Assembly: GCA_044507605.1 (NCBI GenBank)
Contig: JBIQJI010000010.1
Span: forward strand, 1-64,000
Direction of reading: 5' to 3'
Length of the DNA stretch: 64,000 bases
From: Thermopolyspora sp044507605
GTDB lineage: Bacteria > Actinomycetota > Actinomycetes > Streptosporangiales > Streptosporangiaceae
Shown here: piece after piece, positions 44,713 to 53,322 of the stretch
Position numbering within the stretch: the first letter of the stretch is position 1
How the letters are laid out: each line of letters starts with the position of its first letter
The notes under the pieces: model-generated
Databases searched by the model: none
Seen by the model: only the letters and a program-made list of their open reading frames with translations
Told to the model about the DNA's origin: nothing
Position numbers and translations under genes: made by a program

Positions 44713-45966
44713 ATGCCGAGCACCCTGCCCGACGGCGAGCCGGCACCGGCCTCGGGCGCGCTGCCCGAGAGCGCCCTCACGGGGCTCGGCACGCGCCCGT
44801 TCGGCGTGTACGTGCACGTGCCCTACTGCCAGACCCGCTGCGGCTACTGCGACTTCAACACCTACACGGCGGCCGAGCTCGGCCCCGGCGCCGCCCGCCG
44901 CGACTACGCCGGCATGGCGATCGAGGAGATCCGGCTGGCCCGCCGCGTCCTCGCCGGCGTCGCCGAAGACGCCACCGGCGATGTCGCCGGCGCGGCCGTG
45001 CCCAGGGCCGAAACCGTGTTCTTCGGCGGCGGCACCCCCACCCTGCTGCCCCCGGGCGACCTCATCGACATCCTGCGGGCCGTCGACGACGAGTTCGGCC
45101 TCGCCCTCGGCGCCGAGGTCACCACCGAGGCCAACCCCGAATCGGTCACCCCCGAAAGCCTCGCCGCGCTGCGCGAGGGCGGCTTCACCCGCATCAGTTT
45201 CGGCATGCAGAGCGCCAGCCCGCACGTCCTGCGGATCCTCGACCGGCAACACGCACCGGGGCGGCCCGTCGCGGCCGTACGGGAGGCCCGGGCGGCCGGG
45301 TTCGAGCACATCAACCTGGACCTGATCTACGGCACACCCGGCGAGACCGACGACGACTGGCGCCGCTCGCTCGCCGCCGCGATCGACGCCGGGCCCGACC
45401 ACGTCTCGGCGTACTCCCTGATCGTCGAAGACGGCACCCGGCTCGCCGCCCGGATTAGGCGGGGCGAACTTCCCATGCCCGACGACGACGTCGCCGCCGA
45501 CCGCTACCTGATCGCCGACGAGATGCTGTCGGCCGCCGGTCTCGACTGGTACGAGGTGTCCAACTGGGCCGCCTCGCCCGCCGCCCGCTGCCGCCACAAC
45601 CTGCTCTACTGGCGCGGCGGCGACTGGTGGGGCGTCGGCCCGGGCGCGCACAGCCACGTCGGCGGCACCCGCTGGTGGAACGTCAAACATCCGGCGGCGT
45701 ACGCCGCCCGGCTGGCCGCCTCCTCTTCCCCGGCCCAGGCCCGCGAAATCCTCTCCCCGGCCGACCGCGAAATGGAGCGGATCATGCTGGAGCTGCGCCT
45801 GTCGTCCGGTTACCCGATCACCGACGTGGCCCCCCACGCCCGCCCGGCCCTGGCCCGAGCCCTGTCCGACGGCCTCCTCGACCCGGCCGGTTTCCGCGAG
45901 GGCCGCGCCGTCCTCACCCTCCCCGGCCGCCTCCTGGCCGACGCCGTCATCCGCGACCTCACCTGA
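44713..45966 (+). CDS. hemW: Radical SAM heme chaperone HemW
   Basis: A 417-residue radical-SAM protein related to oxygen-independent coproporphyrinogen oxidase. The 4Fe-4S motif CQTRCGYCDF (CxxxCxxC) near residue 38 is followed by FFGGGTPTLLP, RISFGMQSASPHVL and YEVSNWA. The extra Cys after the SAM motif, typical of true HemN, is absent, as in HemW, a heme chaperone. Starts four bases after lepA, an order conserved in actinobacteria, and converges on the DUF3097 gene. Confidence 0.9.
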   Translation: MPSTLPDGEPAPASGALPESALTGLGTRPFGVYVHVPYCQTRCGYCDFNTYTAAELGPGAARRDYAGMAIEEIRLARRVLAGVAEDATGDVAGAAVPRAETVFFGGGTPTLLPPGDLIDILRAVDDEFGLALGAEVTTEANPESVTPESLAALREGGFTRISFGMQSASPHVLRILDRQHAPGRPVAAVREARAAGFEHINLDLIYGTPGETDDDWRRSLAAAIDAGPDHVSAYSLIVEDGTRLAARIRRGELPMPDDDVAADRYLIADEMLSAAGLDWYEVSNWAASPAARCRHNLLYWRGGDWWGVGPGAHSHVGGTRWWNVKHPAAYAARLAASSSPAQAREILSPADREMERIMLELRLSSGYPITDVAPHARPALARALSDGLLDPAGFREGRAVLTLPGRLLADAVIRDLT

Positions 45967-45981
45967 CCGGCCCGCCCCGGC

Positions 45982-46797
45982 TCACCCGCCGCCGGGGTCG
46001 GTGACGAAGTCGATGAGCTCCTCCACCCGGCCGAGCAGGGCCGGCTCGAGATCCTTGTAGCTGGTGACCTTGCCGAGGATGTGGCGCCAGGCGTCGGAGG
46101 GGTCCATGTGCCAGCCCAGGGCGGCCAGCACGCCCTCCTTCCACGGCACGCCGCGCGGCACGTCGGGCCAGGCGGGGATGCCGAGGACCGCCGGGCGCAC
46201 CGCCTGCCAGATGTCGATGTAGGGGTGGCCCACGATCAGGACGTGCGGGGAGGTGACCTGGGCGGCGATGCGGCTCTCCTTCGAGCCGGGCACCAGGTGG
46301 TCGACCAGCACGCCGAGGCGGCGCCCCGGCTCCGGGGCGAACCCGGCGACGATCGCCGGCAGGTCGTCGACGCCCTCCAGGCACTCCACCACGACCCCCT
46401 CGACGCGCAGGTCATGGCCCCAGATGCGCTCGACCAGGGCGGCGTCGTGCACGCCCTCGACGTAGATGCGGCTCTGCCGGGCCACCCGCGCCCGCAGCCC
46501 TTCGACGGCGATCGAGCCCGACGCGCTGAGCCGCCGCGCCGGCCGCCCGCCGGTGGGACGCACGAGCGTGACGGGCTTGCCGTCGAGCAGGAACGCGGCC
46601 GGGGCGAGCGGGAACAGCCGCCGCCTGCCGAACCGGTCCTCCAGCGTGACGGCCTCCTTGTCGCAGGCCACGACGGCGCCGCAGAAGCCGCTGCCGGCGT
46701 CCTCCACGACCAGGTCGGGCTCGGCGGGCACCTGGGGGATCGTGCCCCGCAGCGGCCGCCGCCAGTTGCCGGACAGGACGTCCTTGCCATATCGCAT
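45982..46797 (-). CDS. DUF3097 family protein
   Basis: A 271-residue soluble actinobacterial family of unknown function. The text contains a TOPRIM-like stretch (RIYVEGVHDAALVERIWG, near 125) and LGVLVDHLVPGSKE near 175, both with the acidic residues of that fold, then HVLIVGHPYIDIWQAVRP. A nuclease or topoisomerase-like activity is possible but unproven. ATG 46797 gives the usual start MRYGKDVLSGNWR. Converges on hemW. Confidence 0.85.
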   Translation of the reverse strand: MRYGKDVLSGNWRRPLRGTIPQVPAEPDLVVEDAGSGFCGAVVACDKEAVTLEDRFGRRRLFPLAPAAFLLDGKPVTLVRPTGGRPARRLSASGSIAVEGLRARVARQSRIYVEGVHDAALVERIWGHDLRVEGVVVECLEGVDDLPAIVAGFAPEPGRRLGVLVDHLVPGSKESRIAAQVTSPHVLIVGHPYIDIWQAVRPAVLGIPAWPDVPRGVPWKEGVLAALGWHMDPSDAWRHILGKVTSYKDLEPALLGRVEELIDFVTDPGGG

Positions 46798-46808
46798 AAC
46801 AGGCGACG

Positions 46809-47726
46809 CTAGTGCCTTTCCGCGTCCGATGGCCGCGGCGGAGGAGGCGCGCCGCCGCGCCGCTTCACCACGACGACGGTGACGATCAGGGCGAAGAGGA
46901 ACCCCGCCGTCGGCACGGCGAACGACGCGAGCACGTTGCCGGCCGCCTCGCCGGCCCGCTCGCCCGCGGACTCGCTGTGATCGGAGCCGATCCGGAACCA
47001 CGCCCGGTAGCCTTCGGGCGCCCGGCAGTGCGCCGTGTAGTCTCCGGCCTCGGTCACGCCGATGTCGAAGACCAGCTCCCAGCGCTGCTCGCCGATGGGG
47101 ATCTGGACCGGCGCCTTGGCCCGCGTCAGCGCGTAGGAGCGCCCGTCGTCGTCCTTGACCGTGCACTGGAAGGCGATGCGCTCCTGCGCCCAGGCGTACA
47201 TGGCCGGGCGGTCGTCCGGATCGAGCGCCACCGTGGCGTCGCGGCCGCTGGGGAACGGCGCGCCCAGGGACGGCAGGGGCTGCGGCTCGGGCCCGGCGAA
47301 GCTGCGCATCAGGCCGATCGTGCCGAAGATCGCGCTGAGCGCGAACACCGCCCAGGCCAGCATGATCACGGTGCGCGGCCGCAGCCGCCGCCCGCCCTGG
47401 GCCCCCGGACCGCCGGGCCCGCGAGCGCCCGTCCCCGGCCCGTGACCGCCGGACCCGCGACCGGCGGGCCCGCGAGCGAACGGCCGCTGACCGGTAGGCC
47501 CGGGCACGGACGGCCTGAGCGTGAACGGCCCGGGACCGGAAGGCCCAGGCGCGGACGGCCCGTGACCAGACGGCCCAGGGGCGGATGGCCCGGGTGCGGA
47601 CGGCCCGCGTGCGGCCCCGGGAGGCGGTGCCCCAGGGGCGGGCGGCCGGGCAGGCGATCGGGTGGGGGGAGACGGCCGGTCGCCTGGGGGCGGGATGGGC
47701 CGGCGCGGATCGCTGTGCGGGCTCAT
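46809..47726 (-). CDS. Membrane protein with Pro/Gly/Ser repeat N-terminus
   Basis: A 305-residue protein. The first 120 residues are a disordered run of GPSAPGP-like repeats, then a transmembrane helix (TVIMLAWAVFALSAIFGTIG), an extracytoplasmic domain of about 120 residues and a second helix near the end (AVPTAGFLFALIVTVVVV), with a basic cytoplasmic tail. I do not recognise the middle domain beyond a two-Cys pattern. ATG 47726 is the first in-frame start giving a plausible N-terminus. It ends 11 bp before the DUF3097 start. Confidence 0.65.
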   Translation of the reverse strand: MSPHSDPRRPIPPPGDRPSPPTRSPARPPAPGAPPPGAARGPSAPGPSAPGPSGHGPSAPGPSGPGPFTLRPSVPGPTGQRPFARGPAGRGSGGHGPGTGARGPGGPGAQGGRRLRPRTVIMLAWAVFALSAIFGTIGLMRSFAGPEPQPLPSLGAPFPSGRDATVALDPDDRPAMYAWAQERIAFQCTVKDDDGRSYALTRAKAPVQIPIGEQRWELVFDIGVTEAGDYTAHCRAPEGYRAWFRIGSDHSESAGERAGEAAGNVLASFAVPTAGFLFALIVTVVVVKRRGGAPPPPRPSDAERH

Positions 47727-47973
47727 ACGTCCAGTGTGACCGGGCGAGCCCGCCATCGCACGGATCCCGGCCCGGCTGTGGACGACGGTGCCGCGCGGAG
47801 CCCTCCGGTGGGCTCCCGCTGGGACCGCCATCGCGCCGGCACCGGCTTGCCCAGGGGCGTCCGGGAAGCGCCGCGGCGGGCCGTCGGGGAGCCGTCCGGT
47901 GCGGCCGGAAGTGGCTTGGGGAAGCCGGTCGGCCCACCGGCGTTATCGCACCGTGAGGGCGAGAGCCGTACAC

Positions 47974-48000
47974 TTGGCACTCAGGAACACAGAGTGCCAG
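47974..48000. promoter_or_regulatory. CIRCE operator of hrcA-dnaJ
   Basis: TTGGCACTC (47974-47982), nine bases, GAGTGCCAG (47992-48000): the CIRCE inverted repeat with canonical 9-9-9 geometry, one substitution per arm from the consensus. A TACACT (47969-47974) just before it could be a -10 box, so HrcA binding would block transcription. It lies 54 bp upstream of hrcA, as expected for autoregulation. Confidence 0.92.
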
Positions 48001-48053
48001 GCCGGTGTTGTTATGGGCATGGCTTTGATGTGCGCGGATGTGAGGTGAACACG

Positions 48054-49067
48054 TTGCTCGACGACCGCAAGCTGAGGGTCCTGCGCGCCATAGTCGAGGA
48101 CTACGTGTCCACCAACGAGCCTGTGGGCTCCAAGACGCTGGCAGACCGGCACAACCTCGGGGTGTCGCCGGCGACGATCCGTAACGACATGGCGGCGCTG
48201 GAGGAGCAGGGCTACATCACCCAGCCTCACACCAGTGCCGGGCGCGTGCCGACCGACAAGGGCTACCGCTTGTTCGTCGACCGTCTCTCTCAGATCAAGC
48301 CGCTGTCAGCGGCCGAGCGTCGCGCGATCGAGACGTTCCTCGCGGGCGCGGTCGACCTCGACGACGTGGTGCGGCGCACGGTGCGGCTGCTGGCCCAGCT
48401 CACCCGGCAGGTCGCCGTGGTGCAGTATCCCTCGCTGACCAAGTCGACCGTGCGGCATGTGGAGATCGTGCCGCTGGCCGAGCGGCGGGTGATGCTGGTG
48501 CTGATCACCAATACCGGCCGGGTGGAGCAGCGTGTGGTCGAGCTGCCCGAGGTGGTGAGCGACGACCGCATCGCGCATCTGCGGGCGGTGCTCAACGCCT
48601 GCCTCGACGGGTGCGGGCTGAGCTCCGTGCCCGACACCGTCGCCGATCTGCCGGAGCATGTGCCGCCGGAGGATCGGGCCATGACGGCGACGATTCTCTC
48701 GGTGCTGCTCGAGACTCTCGTGGAGCGGCACGATGAGAAGATCGTGTTCGCCGGCACGGCCAACCTGGCGGCCGCCGACTTCGCGCTCGGCCTGCGCGAT
48801 GTGCTGGAGGCGCTGGAGGAGCAGGTCGTGCTCATGCGGTTGCTCGGCGAGGCGAGCGATCCGACGGTGCTCACCGTGCGGATCGGCTCGGAGAACCCCT
48901 ATACCGGCTTGCGCGGCACTTCTATCGTCGCCGCCGGGTACGGTTCGGGCGACAAGGAACTGGCCCGGCTGGGTGTGCTGGGCCCGACGCGAATGGACTA
49001 TCCGGTGACGATGGGTGCCGTGCGCGCTGTGGCGCGTTACGTCGGACAGCTCGTGGCGGGGTCATAA
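48054..49067 (+). CDS. hrcA: Heat-inducible transcription repressor HrcA
   Basis: Repressor of heat-shock genes that binds CIRCE. The 337-residue protein has an N-terminal winged helix (EDYVSTNEPVGSKTLADRHN, SPATIRNDMAALEEQGYITQ) and the HrcA GAF-like domain (LEALEEQVVLMRLLGE, VRIGSENPYTGLRG). TTG 48054 is chosen: GAGGTGA lies five bases upstream and the product then begins MLDDRKLRVLRAIVEDY, the family start; GTG 48045 falls inside that ribosome binding site. Followed directly by dnaJ. Confidence 0.93.
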   Translation: MLDDRKLRVLRAIVEDYVSTNEPVGSKTLADRHNLGVSPATIRNDMAALEEQGYITQPHTSAGRVPTDKGYRLFVDRLSQIKPLSAAERRAIETFLAGAVDLDDVVRRTVRLLAQLTRQVAVVQYPSLTKSTVRHVEIVPLAERRVMLVLITNTGRVEQRVVELPEVVSDDRIAHLRAVLNACLDGCGLSSVPDTVADLPEHVPPEDRAMTATILSVLLETLVERHDEKIVFAGTANLAAADFALGLRDVLEALEEQVVLMRLLGEASDPTVLTVRIGSENPYTGLRGTSIVAAGYGSGDKELARLGVLGPTRMDYPVTMGAVRAVARYVGQLVAGS

Positions 49068-50201
49068 GTGGCCAACGACTATTACGGTGTCCTGGGCGTG
49101 CGCCGCGACGCGAGCCAGGAGGAGATCAAGAAGGCCTACCGCAGGCTCGCGCGTGAGCTGCACCCTGACGTGAACCCGGATCCGGCGACGCAGGATCGGT
49201 TCAAGGAGATCACGCAGGCGTACGAGGTGCTGTCCGATCCGTCGAAGCGGCGCACCTACGACCTCGGCGGCGATCCGTACGGGTCGGGCGGGTCGGCGGG
49301 CGCCGGCGGGTTCGGCGCGGGTTTCCCCTTCAGCGACATCATGGACGCGTTCTTCGGCACGTCCACGGCTTCGCGCGGCCCGCGCACGCGGGCCCGCCGG
49401 GGCCGCAACGCGAGCATCCGGGTGGAGCTGGACCTGTCGGAGACGGCGTTCGGCACCACGCGAGAGCTGTCCGTCGACACGGCGGTGATCTGCGAGCTGT
49501 GCCAGGGGTCGGGGGCGATGCCGGGCACCCACCCCGACACGTGTGACATGTGCAACGGGCGGGGCGAGGTGTCGCAGGTCACCCGGTCCTTCCTGGGTCA
49601 GGTGATGACTTCGCGGCCGTGTCCGCAGTGCGGCGGCTTCGGGTCGATCATCCGTAACCCCTGCCAGGAGTGCTCGGGTGACGGGCGGGTGCGCACGCGC
49701 CGCACCATCAAGGTGCGCATTCCGGCCGGTGTCGAGGACGGCACGCACATTCAGCTGGCCGGCGAGGGCGAGGTCGGTCCTGGCGGCGGCCCGCCGGGCG
49801 ACCTGTTCCTGGAGATCGTCGAGCGGCCGCACCAGATCTTCGAGCGGCAGGGCGACGACCTGCACTGCACGGTGCACATTCCGATGACCGCCGCCGCCCT
49901 CGGCACGTCGCTCACCGTCGAGACCCTCGACGGCGTGGAGGAGATCGATGTGCGTCCCGCCACCCAGTCGGGTCAGGTGATCCCGCTGTACGGCAGGGGC
50001 GTCCAGCGGCTCAACGAGTCGGGCCGGGGCGATCTGCTGATCCATGTGAACGTCGAGACCCCGTCGCGGCTCGATCCCGCCCAGGAGGAGCTGCTGAGGG
50101 AGCTGGCGAAACTGCGGGGCGAGGAGCACCCGCCGGGCAAGTTCGCCCCGGGCCAGCAGGGGTTCTTCTCCCGGCTGCGCGACGCGTTCAACGGCCGCTA
50201 G
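49068..50201 (+). CDS. dnaJ: Chaperone DnaJ (DnaJ2 type)
   Basis: Hsp40 co-chaperone of DnaK. J domain at residues 1-65 with HPD (ARELHPDVNPD), Gly/Phe-rich linker, four CxxCxGxG zinc repeats (CELCQGSG, CDMCNGRG, CPQCGGFG, CQECSGDG) and the C-terminal substrate domain. GTG 49068 follows the hrcA stop at once, so both are under CIRCE control. This hrcA-linked copy is the second DnaJ in actinobacteria; the first sits with dnaK elsewhere. Confidence 0.95.
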   Translation: MANDYYGVLGVRRDASQEEIKKAYRRLARELHPDVNPDPATQDRFKEITQAYEVLSDPSKRRTYDLGGDPYGSGGSAGAGGFGAGFPFSDIMDAFFGTSTASRGPRTRARRGRNASIRVELDLSETAFGTTRELSVDTAVICELCQGSGAMPGTHPDTCDMCNGRGEVSQVTRSFLGQVMTSRPCPQCGGFGSIIRNPCQECSGDGRVRTRRTIKVRIPAGVEDGTHIQLAGEGEVGPGGGPPGDLFLEIVERPHQIFERQGDDLHCTVHIPMTAAALGTSLTVETLDGVEEIDVRPATQSGQVIPLYGRGVQRLNESGRGDLLIHVNVETPSRLDPAQEELLRELAKLRGEEHPPGKFAPGQQGFFSRLRDAFNGR

Positions 50202-50225
50202 GCTCCGCCCTGCCGCGTGCGGGCC

Positions 50226-50549
50226 TCACAGGCTGCGCATGCCCTGGTGGAGCCGCACCAGCAGTTCGACGGACGGCTGGTCTCCGTAGACCTGGGCGTG
50301 CACGACCAGGAGCCCGTCGCCGATGAGGTCGGCGACGAGTTCCTGGGCGGTGCCGATCGGCACGTCGAGGGCGGCCGCGAGTTCGGCGAGCGACATCGGC
50401 CGGCGGCAGAGCTGGACGATGTGGGCGTGTTCGAATCCGAGGGGTGCCCGCAGCGCGGGCGGGGTCGTGGTGACCACCGTCTCCATGCGGAGGATGTCGG
50501 CAGTGGGACGGACCCGTCCCCGGGTGGGCCCCGTTTGCGCCCGCATCAT
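50226..50549 (-). CDS. Orphan DUF742 protein
   Basis: A 107-residue winged-helix-like DUF742 protein (GFEHAHIVQLCRRPMSLAEL, AALDVPIGTAQELVADLIGD, VELLVRLHQGMRSL). In actinomycetes these occur in conservons with a sensor kinase, a roadblock protein and a GTPase; none of those is here, so it is an orphan. Convergent with dnaJ, 24 bp apart. Confidence 0.8.
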   Translation of the reverse strand: MMRAQTGPTRGRVRPTADILRMETVVTTTPPALRAPLGFEHAHIVQLCRRPMSLAELAAALDVPIGTAQELVADLIGDGLLVVHAQVYGDQPSVELLVRLHQGMRSL

Positions 50550-50636
50550 GCGTCCTTCTCCTGCTTGTCCCGAACAGGACGGAATTGAAGCGCCAACCTA
50601 ACAGAAAGCAGCACGCGGAGGGAGAGGATTGCGCCC

Positions 50637-51395
50637 ATGACCGTGCCGGTCTTCCTGGCCGGGCCGACGGGCCCTGACGGCGGCGTCCCGGAATCCTTCC
50701 GGTCCGGCGGCGAGTTCGTGCTCGACGGCCCCGAGGGCCGGCATGCCGCGACCGTGCGGCGGCTGCGTCCCGGTGAGCGGGTCGACGTGACCGACGGCGC
50801 CGGCCTGGTGGCCGAGTGCGTGGTCGGCGACGTGGCCAGGGACGCCCTCCGGCTGACCGTGCTGCGGCGGTACGAGGTGCCGCCGCCGAGCCCGCGCATC
50901 GTGGTGGCCCAGGGGCTGCCCAAGGGCGATCGGGGCGAGCTGGCCGTGGAGATGATGACCGAGGCGGGGGTCGACGTGATCGTGCCGTGGGCGGCCGCGC
51001 GCTGCGTCACCCGGTGGCGGGGCGATCGCGGCGCCAAGGCGCTCGCCCGCTGGCGGGCCACCGCCCGCGAGGCCGGCAAGCAGGCTCGCCGCTTCCACCA
51101 GCCGCGGGTCGCCGAGCCGTGCTCGACGGCCGGTCTGGCCGCCCTGCTGGGCGGGGCCGCGCGCGCGATCGTGCTGCACGAGGAGGCCGCCGAGCCGCTG
51201 TCGCGCCTGAGCGTGCCGGCCGAGGGCGACGTGGTCGTGGTGGTGGGGCCCGAGGGCGGGGTGAGCCCCGAGGAGCTCGATCGTTTCCGGGCCGCCGGCG
51301 CCGTGCCGGCCCTGCTCGGGCCCACCGTGCTGCGCACCTCGACCGCGGGGGTGGCCGCCGCCGCGGTGCTGATGACCCGGTGCGGCCGCTGGTAG
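50637..51395 (+). CDS. rsmE: 16S rRNA m3U1498 methyltransferase RsmE
   Basis: SPOUT-class methyltransferase modifying U1498 of 16S rRNA. The 252-residue protein has an N-terminal PUA-like domain (GRHAATVRRLRPGERVDVTD) and the knotted SAM site (VVVVGPEGGVSPEELDRF, GPTVLRTSTAGVAAAAVL). AQGLPKGDRGELAVE and MTEAGVDVIVPW are also family text. ATG 50637 follows GGAGGGAGAGG. Converges on the membrane-protein gene with three bases between stops. Confidence 0.95.
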   Translation: MTVPVFLAGPTGPDGGVPESFRSGGEFVLDGPEGRHAATVRRLRPGERVDVTDGAGLVAECVVGDVARDALRLTVLRRYEVPPPSPRIVVAQGLPKGDRGELAVEMMTEAGVDVIVPWAAARCVTRWRGDRGAKALARWRATAREAGKQARRFHQPRVAEPCSTAGLAALLGGAARAIVLHEEAAEPLSRLSVPAEGDVVVVVGPEGGVSPEELDRFRAAGAVPALLGPTVLRTSTAGVAAAAVLMTRCGRW

Positions 51396-51398
51396 CGG

Positions 51399-52130
51399 TC
51401 AGTCGCCGACGAAGACGGTCGGGCTCGCACCGCCGGTGGTCGCCTGATCCGCGGCGCAGTCGCCGGTGCAGTCACCGGCCGGGGTCGCCGTGGGCTCAGT
51501 GGCGGGCGTCTCGCCGGGCGCGGTGGAACCGGATTCGGGCGTGCCGGATGGGGCGGGGCTCGGCGTGGGGTCGGGGGTGCCGGAGGGGCGGGGCGTCTTC
51601 GGCGGGCACAGGCGTTTCGACGCGGTCGTGCCGGTCGTCGAGGCGGTCGCCGGTTCGTCGGCGTCCTGCCCCGCCGAGCCGGAGCGGGAGGTGGCGCAGC
51701 CGTGCGTGCGGTGCCCCGTGGGGGTGGGCGAGGAGCCGTGCGGCGAGGTGTGCGCCGTGGGGGCGTGCGTGAAGATGGGCGGCGGCTTGGCGGCGTCGGT
51801 GGACGACACCTGCGGGGGCCGGTTCACCGGCGGGCGGCTGGTGGCGTCGCCTTCGGGGGCGTCGGCCTCCTGGCCCGCCCTGGTGATGCCCTGTGGTGGC
51901 GGAACGGCCTGGTCGCGAAGGCCGGGGACGACCATCACGATCGTGGCCGCCACTAAGGCCGCGCCGATGGCCGCTCCTGCGGCCCGCCACCAAAAAATGC
52001 CTCTGGGGCCGCGTCGCTCGATGCGGGCGCGGATGATCTCCAGGCCGTCCGGCGACGGTACGACCGAGTCCGCCTCCGCGCGCAGGGCACGGCGGAGGAC
52101 CTCGCCGTGCTCGTCGGGGGAGTCGGTCAT
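51399..52130 (-). CDS. Membrane partner of the ECF sigma factor
   Basis: A 243-residue single-pass protein: an acidic cytoplasmic N-terminus, one helix at about residues 48-68 (AAGAAIGAALVAATIVMVVP) and a long Thr/Pro/Ser-rich outer region. Its start overlaps the sigma gene stop (ATGA), the usual place for an anti-sigma factor. No zinc-binding HxxxCxxC motif is seen, so anti-sigma function is inferred from position and topology only. Confidence 0.6.
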   Translation of the reverse strand: MTDSPDEHGEVLRRALRAEADSVVPSPDGLEIIRARIERRGPRGIFWWRAAGAAIGAALVAATIVMVVPGLRDQAVPPPQGITRAGQEADAPEGDATSRPPVNRPPQVSSTDAAKPPPIFTHAPTAHTSPHGSSPTPTGHRTHGCATSRSGSAGQDADEPATASTTGTTASKRLCPPKTPRPSGTPDPTPSPAPSGTPESGSTAPGETPATEPTATPAGDCTGDCAADQATTGGASPTVFVGD

Positions 52131-52732
52131 GAGAACTGCTCCAGTACGCTGCGTAGGGCGGCCATGCCGCGGGCGGTGTGGCTCTTCACCGCGCCCTTGC
52201 TGATGCCCATCGCGTCGGCGATCTCCGCCTCCGACAGGTCACCGTAGTAGCGCAGGACGAGCGCCTCGCGCTGGCGGGTCGGTAGCCCGCGCAGGGCGTC
52301 GATGACGGCGGACCGCTCCAGCTCGCCGATGGCGCCGTTCTCCGCGCTCGGGGCGTCGGGCAGCCCTTTGGGGGCGTACTTCTCGACGACGGCGCGGTGA
52401 CGGAGCACTGAGCGCGATCGGTTGACGACCGACTGCCGAAGGTAGGCGAGGGCCTTGTCGGGGTCGCGGAGTCGGCGCCATGCTCCATGGATGGCGACGA
52501 ACGCGTCCTGTACCACCTCCTCGGCGGAGGCGACATCGCGGACGAGCAACACTGCGAGGCGCACAAGTGACCGGTAGTGCGCGCTGTAGAGCGCGGTAAC
52601 GGCCATATCGGCGTCCCATCCGACGGGCACCGCCCCCATCGACCGTTCGGCCACGAGGGTCTCGGTGGTCACATCTGTAGGACGCTCATCCTTCCCAGAG
52701 GGTTTACCCTCTGCCGGTTCCTTAGGGGGCAT
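52127..52732 (-). CDS. ECF RNA polymerase sigma factor (SigE family)
   Basis: A 201-residue group-4 sigma factor. Region 2 (YSAHYRSLVRLAVLLVRDV, AEEVVQDAFVAIHGAW) spans residues about 48-95, and region 4 (LRGLPTRQREALVLRYYGDL, ISKGAVKSHTARGMAALR) about 140-195. The GAVKSHTARGM text is of the SigE/SigM-type ECF subgroup of actinomycetes. An unusual 40-residue charged N-terminal extension is present if ATG 52732 is used; a later start is possible. Confidence 0.9.
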   Translation of the reverse strand: MPPKEPAEGKPSGKDERPTDVTTETLVAERSMGAVPVGWDADMAVTALYSAHYRSLVRLAVLLVRDVASAEEVVQDAFVAIHGAWRRLRDPDKALAYLRQSVVNRSRSVLRHRAVVEKYAPKGLPDAPSAENGAIGELERSAVIDALRGLPTRQREALVLRYYGDLSEAEIADAMGISKGAVKSHTARGMAALRSVLEQFS

Positions 52733-52879
52733 GACCCGGTTGTGTCCTCGCCGACACTAGTCCCTCGCCGACATGCTGGGTTGTCCGACGCCTCGCTGAG
52801 GAGTCGGACCCACGATATCCGCACGGATCCATCGTGTGCGCATCGCGGGTATTACCGATTCACAACGCCTCTCGTTACG

Positions 52880-53245
52880 ATGCGCTTCGTGACAGCATCA
52901 GCGGCAGATTGCCTCTTCTGCAAAATCGTCGCCAAAGAGCTGCCCGCGACCGTCGTGCTGGAGACGGAACGGGCGCTGGCTTTCCGCGACCTCAATCCGC
53001 AGGCGCCCACGCACGTCCTGGTCGTTCCCAAGGAGCATTTCCAGGACGCGGCGGCGCTCGCCGCCGCCGATGACGGCTGGGCCGACGACGTGCTGAAGGC
53101 GGCGCACGCCGTCGCCGAGCAGGAGGGTGTCGCCGGGCCGGGGTATCGGCTGGTGTTCAACACCGGGGCCGCGGCCGGGCAGACGGTGTTCCACGTGCAC
53201 GCCCACGTGCTCGGGGGCAGGGACCTCGGCTGGCCGCCCGGGTAA
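52880..53245 (+). CDS. HIT family nucleotide hydrolase (HINT type)
   Basis: A 121-residue histidine-triad protein. The zinc-like opening CLFCKIVAKELPA, DLNPQAPTHVLVVPKEH and the triad TVFHVHAHVLGGRD (HxHxH) are all present. HINT proteins hydrolyse adenosine phosphoramidates. ATG 52880 is chosen; the longer frame upstream has no family text, and GTG 52889 is an alternative. Lies just before phoH, as in other actinobacteria. Confidence 0.9.
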   Translation: MRFVTASAADCLFCKIVAKELPATVVLETERALAFRDLNPQAPTHVLVVPKEHFQDAAALAAADDGWADDVLKAAHAVAEQEGVAGPGYRLVFNTGAAAGQTVFHVHAHVLGGRDLGWPPG

Positions 53246-53322
53246 ACCGGCTGGGTCTGCTGAATCAGGTGTGAATCAGGTGAAAAACGACTCGGCGTGA
53301 CAGGGCCGATCGCGGATAACAT

